A stretch of 64,000 bases of DNA from Plasmopara viticola (lineage: Eukaryota > Oomycota > Peronosporomycetes > Peronosporales > Peronosporaceae). Below the pieces are notes generated by a model, which saw only the letters and a list, made by a program, of their open reading frames with translations, was not told where the DNA came from and made no database searches. Position numbers and translations under genes: made by a program. This document shows positions 21,658 through 30,962 of the stretch, piece by piece (the first letter of the stretch is position 1; each line of letters starts with the position of its first letter). The stretch lies in assembly GCA_001695595.3 (NCBI GenBank), contig MBPM02000002.1, positions 1-64,000 on the forward strand, given 5' to 3'.

Positions 21658-22800
21658 AACCACGTCGCCTTGCTTCTTTAAAGAAAAAGATTTGCGCGTA
21701 GTTTGACACAACTCTCTAATTGCCTTTAGGTCTCCCTAAATATCGCATAAACTTTATCTTGAGAGTTTGAACACACCGGAGCAATGAATTACGCCAACAC
21801 TTACCTCTAATGGTAAATTGTGAGTTGTCCACATGATCATGGCCGTGCTGTGCGTATGAGGTTGATAGTTTATTGGGCGCTAAGTTGATCGAGAATTGAA
21901 AGGCGTCATTTTGAGGCACTTGTCAACTTATAATATATTGGAATCCTTCATTGGCCAAGTATGTCGTGTTGCTTTGCATATGTTGCGCTGCGTGTATTTT
22001 GTACCACTCTGCAGCCCTTTCTTATGTCTAACATCTCCTTTTTCATCGATACGGCATATAAAGAGTCATGACGAAGCATGGTTTCACATCGACGCTTGCA
22101 TCTGATATTAGATTGCAGCCTATTCCGTAAATCTCGGCACCTCTATCTTGCTGATGTGCTGACTGTCTTCCTTCAATTTTTGCACGAATGGCTCGGATCG
22201 TAAAAAGAGCAATTACTTAAGAAATCCAAACTTGAATCCTCTATTGGCCAATTTAGCCGTGTTTCCTCGCATAGCGTCGATTGTTTTGCGCATTACCCTG
22301 CAGCCCTGCTCAATGTCGTTCAAGTCTCTTCAATCAGTCATATGTTCTCATACAGAAGACATGGCTTTCATTAAACTACCCCTGCATTTGATGGTAGATG
22401 GTTGCCTTAGACGCTCTAATGTGATTTAGCTGTCTTGCTGGTGCGTTATCCGTCCGAATCTGGTTTCTTGCAAGTGTGAGGTTGGTTGCGTATTGTGTGA
22501 TTAAGCATCAGGGAATGAAAGTTGTCATTAACGTGTAATTTTAAACCCACATTGACCAATTATGTCGATTTTTTTATCAATAGCATCTGTTTTATTGCGC
22601 GCGTAGACTAATATCGGTGGCTTTTTTTCAATTAAGCAATGTCCTAGTCGAATTTTGCATTTGATGGTAGCTTTAAGGCTATACATGTTTGTCAAGGCGC
22701 GTCTGCGTTGATGTTATTCTGTCCGTTCTTTTACATTCATGAGGCTTATTACGTAATGTGCCAAGAGGTGTACAGCGTCAATAAGGCACTCGTAAAGAAG

Positions 22801-23500
22801 GCATAATGCTATATTTCATTTCTGCTTCCAATGAGCTCCACCTACTTTTTTAAACAAAAAATGGACGTCTTTAAGAAGGACGAAGGATGCAAATCACCAA
22901 CAGTGGCCGTTCTAATCGGAAACATACCCGTTGAGCCGTCCAAAGATGTGAACACAATGTCAATCATCAGTTTCAAGTCCGGCCGCGACGAACCTATTCA
23001 GCCTAACAAGCATCACTGAAACAAGCGAGACCAGAGAATTTTGTTATTTGCATATTTCACTTTAATTCTTTACGGCGTGGTTGTAAAGCAACGGCATTAC
23101 AAAATAAGTGCATATAATGCATGGATGTTGCCGCACAAAATGAAAATTTGTGTCTGACACTGTCGAACGCCGATTTTTTTGGTCTCCATCGATTGCATGT
23201 TTCTTCTTTACGGAATTTACGTATAGTTTCCATGTCACTTGGACCACTTGAGTGCGCTTTTTACTTAGTTCCGTGCTTTATTGTGTTGCTCCCATATGTC
23301 ACTGAGTTTTTAACGCTATGAATTCACTATTTTTGTACGCATAGAATGAGCAAAGCTGCTGCATTTTGGCCAGTAAGAGAGCTTAATTGCAATCCATCAG
23401 TAAACATATGTGGTATATCGAAATTTATTTTTACCTATTCTCAATTCAGAAAATTGGCTACGGCATTTTATGTACGAGTGAAAGAAGTGGAGGAACAAAC
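22801..23500. other. No gene recognised
   Basis: Region between the decayed array and COQ9. A 62-codon ATG ORF (22831-23019) has no recognisable motif. The promoter of COQ9 should lie near its right end. Confidence 0.5.
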
Positions 23501-24681
23501 ATGGCGTCAAAATGTCTTATCCATCGACCGCGTCTTGCTGCAGTCATAGCTAGTAAACGCAGCGCTCTTTGCGTCCCTTCCGTTTCGATACGAAATTGTC
23601 AGAATCCTCTTGCTGCTCAGATCCGTCTTCAAAGCACGCAGACAGTATCTGGCAGTAAGCAAGCGCCCCAATCCGAATCGTCGGTGGACCTGGAGCAACG
23701 CATTCTAGCAAGGGCAATGGATCATGTGCCAGTGTACGGGTAAGTCGAACCATACAGTTTTGAGCTGCAAAGTCTGGTGTGTGGAAGGCTAAATGTCGTA
23801 TTAATAGATGGACCGTCGAAACTCTGGCAGCTGGTGCCATTGACCTTGGCTATCCTTCGGTAGCCCACGGCATGTTCTCACGCGGAGCTGTGGAGCTTGT
23901 TAATTACTTCATGGATTCGTGTTTCGCTAATATGCGCAAGACGCTGATAATCAACACGGAAAAGTTACAGGCCATTCCAGTTGCTGAACGCCTGAAATTC
24001 GGGGTCCGAACGCGTCTTGAGATGTTACAGCCAATACTGGCGACATGGCCTCAAGGTATGGCGGCTGGCGCACTTCCGCAGAACGTGCCTGGTACTGTAA
24101 AGAGACTAGCAAAGCTCTCAGATGAAATTTGGTATTTTGCTGGTGACAAGTCTACGGACATTCCGTGGTACACTAAGCGAGCCATTCTTACGGCCATTTA
24201 CGCCAGCACGGAGCTATTTATGCTAAACGATAAATCGCCTGATTTTCAGGAAACCTGGAAATTTTTAGACCGCCGCGTGGACGAAACGATTCAACTTGGA
24301 GAAGTTCCACAAAGCGTGAGTGATGATTTTTAGTACTGTGATTTTTTTAATTTTTCTTTTTGCTGTTTCAAGCTCAATGATGCATTGGGGATGGCTAGTA
24401 TTGGCCTGCAGTCAGCCTTATCGGCTGTGACGTCGCTCGCGTCTCCAATGGCTCGTCAAATTATTTCCAACTTCCCACTAAGTGCTATACCGAATCCGAT
24501 TACAGCTGTGGGGACCTTCATGCCGTCTTCAGTTGTCTCTGCAGTTGCAACAGGAATATCGTCTAATGGCTCTGTCTTTGCTAGAGATGATGCTATGGAT
24601 TTTCAATCCAATGACCTGCACCAGATTAGTCAAGAGCTTGAGAAACTTGGTGGCGTCGACGAGAGTGAGCGACGAACTTAG
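23501..24681 (+). CDS. COQ9: COQ9, ubiquinone biosynthesis protein
   Basis: Three exons: 23501-23739, 23808-24315, 24373-24681, joined by 68- and 57-bp GT-AG introns in matching phase, give 351 residues. The first ~45 residues are rich in Arg/Lys/Ser with almost no acidic residues, fitting a mitochondrial presequence. The mature part carries the COQ9 signature HVPVYGWT (about residues 75-82), the following helix with LGYPSVAHGMF, and the conserved block DIPWYTKRAILTAIYASTE (around 190-210). COQ9 is a TetR-fold lipid-binding protein of the inner membrane that presents intermediates to the hydroxylase COQ7. The start is the first ATG giving the presequence. Family assignment is firm; exon ends are inferred from reading frame and family conservation. 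Confidence 0.93.
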
Positions 24682-25411
24682 TTGGCAAAGCTTGGTTACG
24701 ATATGCCAACTTGATAAACAACTTTTGTAGCATGAACAAAATCAGTTTATGCAAGCTCGACTTTTCTCCATACAAATTTTTAAGTTTTTTCATTGCGATT
24801 CGCTTTCGCCTTGTTTCCTTTTGCTTTCACTTTCACCTTTACTCTCTACCTGACCCATAAAGCCGTTCGCCGGCGCTTCTTGCGGCATGCATATTCTATC
24901 TTGCAGATGCGTTTATCTTGATCGCGTCTCAATCGAGTGTCACTGAAGATCAAAAGCGCGCAGGTCATCACGAGCACAAAAAGTCCTTGAAAACAGTTTC
25001 TTTCACCAGCTTAAGTCTGCACGCTCCCGCTTTGCGTATCGTACTGCCTCACCGGCCAAAAGTCTGCGCGACTAACTCACGTTTTGGGCATAAAAATCGA
25101 TCCTTTCCACTTAAGCGATTGCACCGCCATGTACTTACGAAATAGTACGTGTGGGTGCTCGTTTCCGTGCCCTTCTCATGTTGCTTAGTGCTATTAAACC
25201 CACCCTCGTCCACAGCGCTACTTTGGAGTAACTACAACTTGCCTGCTTCACGACGCAAGTCGCACTCTCGAAGCAATTTCCACGCTCTGTCCGTGAATAC
25301 ACCACGGTACATTTCTCGTTATGCCACGATGTTTGCCTCCATCAGCAAGCGAGTAGTAGACTTCGAGAGCCCTTGCATAGTGCCATCTTTTAGCTTTCAT
25401 TATTCGCATAT
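24682..25411. other. No gene recognised
   Basis: Spacer after COQ9. ORFs on both strands overlap each other and show no family motif. Confidence 0.5.
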
Positions 25412-25424
25412 AATGTATGCTTGT

Positions 25425-25753
25425 TTTTCGGAAAAGGTTGGGGTGACGCCCTCCCTCCAAGCGCGGGGGCTAAATGCTCGCGCGCTCCGGGCAGGTGCTC
25501 TCGGGCATCTGCAGGTCTCTAACGAGTCTCACCCTCGACGCGACGGTCTCCAGCACCAGGGCGCCACCTGGGCTCTTACCAAGTCAGATCTACACAAAAT
25601 AATGGAAGACCCTCACGGCCTCGGTGCTGGCTGCACTGCCCGCCGAACGAGACCCGACGTATGCGGACACCACTCTATGCCGTGGACTAGCCATAGAGCC
25701 TAGCACGTGCATAACTTGGCAACGCGATAACGTAATACAATACAATACAATAC
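25425..25753 (+). mobile_element. Internally deleted non-LTR element (LINE derivative)
   Basis: Starts near gaaaaggttggggtgacgcc, keeps the 5' leader, jumps to short pieces of the reverse transcriptase C-terminal coding region (gggctcttaccaagtcag, then gaagaccctcacggcctcg), and ends in the LINE 3' end with an (acaat)n tail. Both flanks carry the 13-bp duplication aatgtatgcttgt (25412-25424 and 25754-25766), showing target-primed insertion as a unit. Too short to encode its own enzymes, so it would depend on the LINE. Confidence 0.85.
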
Positions 25754-25766
25754 AATGTATGCTTGT

Positions 25767-26139
25767 CTGTTATTTAAGCTGACCACGCACTTACGGACTT
25801 GACAGGCTTGAAAATTTCTGAGGCACCTCAGAATTTCTTAAGCTTTAAGCGGGCATGCAAAGTTCTTGTATTGCAAAGAAGGCTTGCTCGAATCGGTCAG
25901 AGTTAAGCTAAATCTGGTTAGTCATGGCGCAAGGTGTGTGGTCAGCCTGCACGGCGTAGTACGGTAAAAATTCACATTGCACAGGTCTTCATTTTTGACT
26001 TTGGTAGCCAAGTTCCGTTGCAATTATTCGTGTTGAGAAAGCTACCTACGCGCTAATAGGCAACTAATTCCTAGCAAGAAATTAACAACGCGAGCGCGAG
26101 ATTTCGAGTCAAAGGTTTTTCACTTAATTTTTTCTCGTT
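25767..26139. other. No gene recognised
   Basis: Spacer between the LINE derivative and the detached array relic. Nothing seen. Confidence 0.5.
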
Positions 26140-26415
26140 CCTACATATCTGAAAATGAAACTGTCCTTAATCCGTCATATGGCTTGATATGGAAGTGACA
26201 AATTTCATTATACATAAGCAATATACCATGCCGAGCTTTGCATTTGATGGTAAGTTGCGGATTACAAAAACGACAGCTGTCTTGCTGATGTGCTGTGCCT
26301 TTTATTTCGTATGTACACGAAAGAGCTTGACCGGGTGTCAAGAGGTCATTTTGCCGAGTGGTCGAAGGCGACAGTTTAATGTGCAGGTCCAAATTTGAAC
26401 TCACGTTGACTAAAC
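26140..26415 (+). repeat. Detached relic monomer of the tRNA array
   Basis: Contains the order tatggaagtgac, tttgcatttgatggtaag, cttgctgatgtgctgt, then a tRNA-Leu-like segment. This is the same order as in the 21-23 kb relics, about 3.3 kb beyond them and past COQ9. Confidence 0.7.
26344..26412 (+). pseudogene. Relic tRNA-Leu
   Basis: ggtcattttgccgagtggtc matches the acceptor and D-arm. cagtttaat-gtgcaggtcc keeps part of the anticodon arm, and tttgaactcacgttgac the T-arm and acceptor, all with losses. Confidence 0.65.
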
Positions 26416-27323
26416 CAAATCGTGTCACTCCCGGACGCTATTCGCGAGGAGAGATACTGAGAGCGAGGCAGTGCGCGCAGATTCGTCAAGAGTGAGCAAC
26501 TTTGAAATCAAGCAAGAACTGCCGAAGGTGATAAATCTTGATGTACTCCGGAGCGATGAATCTAGATCGTGGTTTGCGCGATCCAACATCAAAGCGATCT
26601 CTACTCTGGTTCAAGAGGATTGGGATCTGATGGCGCTCTGCGAAAACTTTATGCCGCGACGGAAATGTCTGAAAGAGTTTATATACGAGCAAGGTCACCC
26701 AAAATCGGTCGCACATGATTGTTAATCGTCACGGCAGCGATGCCATCATATCCAAAAGGGGTTGACTGTCGGCGTGGAAGAGAGGTAATCAGTGCAATCG
26801 ATGGTTGGTTGTGACAAGACGACGGCGAGTGCCAGATAGAAGAATTCTACAACCTCACACGCCGGTGATACAATCCGACCAAGCAGCAAGGCATGTTCCA
26901 AAAGTGTTGAAAAGATGTGCAGCTAGGACGCTTGCCTGATTAGAAACAAGGTCGAGCCGAGTGCTCCCAATATCTTTTTATTTGGCGCATGATAGGGGCG
27001 CCCGGACTACTTTAGAGATGACGTTACCGCTCGAAAGCACCATGTGGCGAGATTGTGATGTGGCAACACCGCATCCAGCAACAAAACTAGCGCGTTCGTG
27101 ATCAAGTGCGTTTCGGCAAATTTAATATTTAGAATATTAAGCCTCGCGACACTAACGCGAATGTACAACCGCAAACTAAGGACTATGACCAAAAGCTAGC
27201 ACTTGCGTGTCCTAAACCTTTTCTACCAAAAAAAAGAATCGACGTGTGGCCCAAGTTGAGACCTTGGGAGTTGGCTCTTATTCATTGTACATGTGTTTGC
27301 AATTAAGCTGTTAATAGCGTATT
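26416..27323. other. No gene recognised
   Basis: An 84-codon ORF (26471-26725, +) shows no recognised domain. The rest has no coding signal I can support. Confidence 0.4.
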
Positions 27324-27353
27324 TAACTGTGGTTTTCTGAGTCAACTGTACCA

Positions 27354-28496
27354 GAAAGGTTGGGGTGACGCCCTCCTTCCAAGCGCGGGGGATTAATGCT
27401 CGCGCGCTTCGGGCAGGTGCTCTCGGGCATCTGCAGGTCTCTAACGAGTCTCACCCTGGACGCGACGGTCTCCAGCACCAGGCCAAACCCCCTTCCACGC
27501 CCTTAATCGCGCCAACCGCATCCGGATTGGCTCCTTTTATGTGAATTCTCTAGGTTCGAAGCGCAAGAAGCACGTAACACTCCCCGAAGATCTCCGGCGC
27601 TACCGCGTCGATATCCTTGGCCTCCGAGAAACCAAGATCTACGATAGAGGTGAGCACCGCATTGATGACTTCCTTCTAACTCTGAAAAAAAAAAAACGAA
27701 GCCAAGACCGAAGTCACCGAAATCCGCCGCCACTGCAACCCGTCGGGCGCCACTCGACACGCCCGATCCCGAGAAGGAACCTGGCACCACACTAAGAAGC
27801 TCGGAACACTCCTCGGCGATATTAAAGATCTATCCCGACGCAAGTCCCTGGCCACCCTCGCGCTCCACCGCCTCTGGTCCGTCTGGCTCCGCCCCACGTT
27901 CATCTCACCCAAGACACGCATTCGATTGTACAACACCTACGTTCTACCGATTCTGCTGTACAACTGGGCTCTTACTAAGTCAGAGCTCCACGGCCTCGAG
28001 AGTTTCCATCGCCGCCAGCTTCGCTACGCTCTTGGCTATCGCTACCCCCGACCCATTTCGAATGCAAGGCTCTACGACCTCTGTGATGAGCGGCCGCTGA
28101 GACTACGACTGACACAAGCTCGCTGGCGCCTGTTTGGCCATGTACTTCGCCGCAATCCCGACATTCCAGCTAACCTCCAGATGCGTGCCTACTTCTTCTC
28201 CACTGCAGCAAAATGGCGCGGACGTCCCCGCACCACGCTCCCCTCGACACTCGACCACAATCTTGTTTCCTGTGGCTCCGGCTTTCGACTTCGGACAGCA
28301 CAAGACCTCAGAGTGGTACGTACCCTTGCACAAGACCGAAAGAAATGGAAGACCCATACGATCTCGGTGCTGGATGCACTGCCCGCCGAACGAGACTCGA
28401 CGTATGCGGACACCACTCTATGCCGTGGACTAGCCAGACTGAGCCTAGCACGTGCATACCTTGGCAACGCGATAACGTAATACATTACATTACATT
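27354..28496 (+). mobile_element. Non-LTR retrotransposon (LINE) with large internal deletion
   Basis: Flanked by the 10-bp duplication aactgtacca (27344-27353 and 28497-28506). After the leader shared with the short derivatives, about 27505-27685 encodes the start of an AP-type endonuclease (RIGSFYVNSLGSKRKK, then RVDILGLRETKI). An A-run marks the deletion. From about 27787 the reverse transcriptase C-terminus follows: LGTLLGDIKDLSRRKSLA, YNTYVLPILLYN, and FHRRQLRYALGYRYPR. The ORF ends GNAIT-stop at 28480, within a few bases of the (acatt)n tail, so there is almost no 3' UTR. The catalytic palm is missing, so it is inactive. Confidence 0.88.
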
Positions 28497-28506
28497 AACT
28501 GTACCA

Positions 28507-28790
28507 AAAAATGGTACTTTGGGTAGGTGATCGGTGGGGAATGATATCGACAAAAGCGAAACGATTGTAGGACCAACGCCCACTACGTTGGTGGGGATCT
28601 CAGTGATCTTCTTGTACAAGTTGTGTAGAAATCGGAGCAGTTTTCGCGGAGATATGCGACCTCGAAGAGGCCATCCGAACCTATGATAAGATATCATATT
28701 TCGAGTGTCACTAACAATTTATGCAACATTTTGTACAAATCACCATGAATGGAAGGTACAAATTTACTTAAATACATTACATAAAGCTTG
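28507..28790. other. Transposon subterminal region, no gene
   Basis: Continuation of the DNA transposon's left end after the LINE insertion. Nothing coding recognised. Confidence 0.4.
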
Positions 28791-28960
28791 GAAAAGGTTG
28801 GGGTGACGCCCTCCTTCCAAGCGCGGGGGCTAAATGCTCGCGCGCTTCGGGCAGGTGCTCTCGGGCATCTGCAGGTCTCTAACGAGTCTCACCCTCGACG
28901 CGACGGTCTCCAGCACCGGGCGCCACCTGGGACGCGATAACGTAATACATTACATTACAT
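28791..28960 (+). mobile_element. Shortest LINE derivative
   Basis: Has the same leader as the other copies (from gaaaaggttgg) but jumps from gcgccacctggg straight to acgcgataacgtaatacatt and the (acatt)n tail, so the reverse transcriptase C-terminal piece is also gone. tacattacata occurs on both sides and may be the target duplication, but it resembles the tail. Confidence 0.8.
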
Positions 28961-28982
28961 AGCACCAACCGCTAGCGCTTCA

Positions 28983-30545
28983 GTGGCTGTACATCGGGAT
29001 CATCCTCCCAGGCTCCGCCGTCGCGAAGCGATACCACGCGCTGGTATATCCGCGGCTACAAGGGCACACGGCTCGTCTCGTCGACGTGTTCCACTTGGCT
29101 TGAAACCTCCCGCTGCCACCACTGCTGCTGCCACGGTGCCGCATCTCTCATGCTGCTCGCGGGTGACGAGTTTAGGCGTGCGTGAGATCCTGAGTCGCTA
29201 CGCCAAGCATTGCACTGCACTCACGCTCCAGGACGGCAGTCGCGTGGACTACCACACATTCACGACACCGTCTTCCCACGCGCCTCTTCTTCTACCACAC
29301 TTGACTCTGCTGAAGCTGGGGCATTGTGACGCCTGACCGACGCGACAGCCCACGAAATCTCGAGAGTGAATCCGCCGGTGAACTCGATCTCCCCGGCTGC
29401 AAATATCCCGGTGACATGGCAACTTTGGCGCTAAGCGAGTCACCCACGACAACAGCTCCTCTGCAGTACCTGTGGCTGAAGGAGCTGGTAACGATCACGG
29501 AGACATCGCTGTCGTGGCTCGCGGATGAATGCCCGTCGTTATTGCTGTTGGACCTCACGGGCTCTTTACGGGCTGCTCACGGATTCCCGCGCTATCATTG
29601 CAAGAACTGGCGACTAGGGATCGTGCGACGCATGTCAAGGCTGCTCGTCGCATTCAGAAACGGTGTCGCCAGTGACTCGCACGTGCAGAGGCCGCTCGCA
29701 TACGACCGAGGCGTTGGAAGAAAGGCTAAGACAGCGCTTCAGGTTGCGTGCAGCTGGTGTGGCACTGCCAGGAGCTGCGAGAAAAGCTGGCGTTGCGTGA
29801 GATGCAGCGACTCAGGCAGGAGCGTTGGTGGAGGCCACGATGACGATGCCCCAGCATGTGTGGCGTGGTCGCCAGGTGCGCACGCACTCAGCTGCACGAC
29901 TCGAGTTTTGGCCAGCACTTGGACGAGAACGCGTTCACACAGTGATGTCGCCAGTGACGAAACGGAAACGCCAGGTCCCTGCAGTCGAAATGCTGTGGTA
30001 GAGGAGCTCTTCGCAGGTGACTCCACAGCCACGACGTCCACAGCAGCGCCCACGATCTCGCGCTAGTCGCCCAGCACCGTAACCGTGGCCATCAGCTTAC
30101 TGTCACCGCCCAAGTCCTCCGCGTGGATGGCACGTACTAACACCCGCACACCAACGTTCACAGTCAGCACCACCCTCGTCGGCTGTGCAGCGGTCAAGAT
30201 GCAAGCAACGTGGAAGGACAAGAAAGGCTGCGACGCTGTGCGGCTACTCAAGCTGCTGCAGGACGCGCAGCGTCAGCACAAACGTGTTGCTGTAGTGCGT
30301 GTGACGATCGTGTGGAGAGACCGAGCTACGAGACGCAAAAGCGCAAACTTGGAGCGAGTGTTGCGGTAGGTGGGACTGGAAAACCGCAGTGCAGCAATCG
30401 TGCAGGCGCACTTCCAGAACCGCTGCGGCCGCGAGCGGTACAGACCATTCGTGCAATAATGCAAGCCGTAGCGGTGGAAGCAGATCATCCACGCGGACAC
30501 TGGCAAACCCATTCACTACGTCTAGTGTATGATCAGTCTTGAGCA
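28983..30545 (+). pseudogene. Broken LRR and IQ-motif protein gene
   Basis: Reading passes between frames. The first part shows leucine-rich repeats of the AMN1/F-box type (LPHLTLLKLGHCDA; AGELDLPGCKYPGD; LVTITETSLSWLADECPS; LLLLDLTG). After about 29620 several IQ-like motifs appear in other frames (VKAARRIQKRCRQ; CAAVKMQATWK; SAAIVQAHFQNRCGRERYR), with a basic/coiled stretch between. In-frame stops and frame changes show it is dead. It is visibly more GC-rich than the host genes at 35-50 kb. It lies inside the inverted repeats of the DNA transposon. LRR proteins with IQ motifs bind calmodulin-like proteins; what this one did is unknown. Confidence 0.6.
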
Positions 30546-30663
30546 TGCAATGCGTCCGACTTCGACAGAGAGAGCCGACTCGCGGAGGGAGGCAATCGAC
30601 TCAGGTGTGTAGTTTGTGTATGACACATATAATACTACCTACGAGATATCAAGAGTTCGCTTC

Positions 30664-30687
30664 CGTCGATTCTTGAGAATCGACGGC
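30664..30687. repeat. 24-bp near-perfect palindrome
   Basis: ccgtcgattct, two central bases, agaatcgacgg: 11-bp arms. It sits between the LRR/IQ pseudogene and the 3' end of the transposase pseudogene. It may be an internal hairpin or transcription-end structure of the transposon. Confidence 0.6.
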
Positions 30688-30962
30688 TTGAACTGACTGT
30701 CTGATAGCCCACCCTTACTGTACGTGGAGCGATACACACCGAGCGCATGCTATGGTTTTGTGGTTAAATCACGGTCGAGCACCGATTCGAAGAACGCATC
30801 TACAGCTCTGAGACGCACTGATCTCTGCTCAACTGATGAACCAGGCGCAATCGAAGTCGAAGCGCGTGGCTTGCCACTCATCCAAAACTTTGCAGTCTCT
30901 TGTCGGATTTCGTTCTCGCTGGGGAGATCATATCGGTCTGGATGATGTTGCTGCAGTATCAA

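Larger units (their letters stand above)
20332..22800 (+). repeat. Decayed edge of the tRNA array (~300-bp relics)
   Basis: Array-derived motifs continue but fade. Post-tRNA boxes resembling 'ttggccaa..gtcg' recur at about 21651, 21950, 22243 and 22548, spaced about 290-305 bp. They alternate with 'tgcatttgatggtag'-type and 'cttgctgatgtgctg'-type blocks (about 21489, 21538, 22149, 22386, 22432, 22662). Relic tRNA segments lie between them. No gene is visible in this stretch. Confidence 0.75.

Noticed and set aside
22831..23019. 62-codon ORF as a secreted effector candidate
   Set aside because: No hydrophobic signal peptide and no RxLR or LxLFLAK-like motif.
25149..25703. 184-codon + strand ORF
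   Set aside because: Its 3' half is the LINE-derivative sequence and its 5' half shows no domain; a chance frame.
27926..28480. 184-codon ORF as a host protein
   Set aside because: It is the C-terminal piece of the LINE reverse transcriptase, bounded by a target-site duplication.
28983..30066. Two long + strand ORFs as intact genes
   Set aside because: LRR and IQ motifs run across different frames with stops between them, so the ORFs are pieces of a broken gene.
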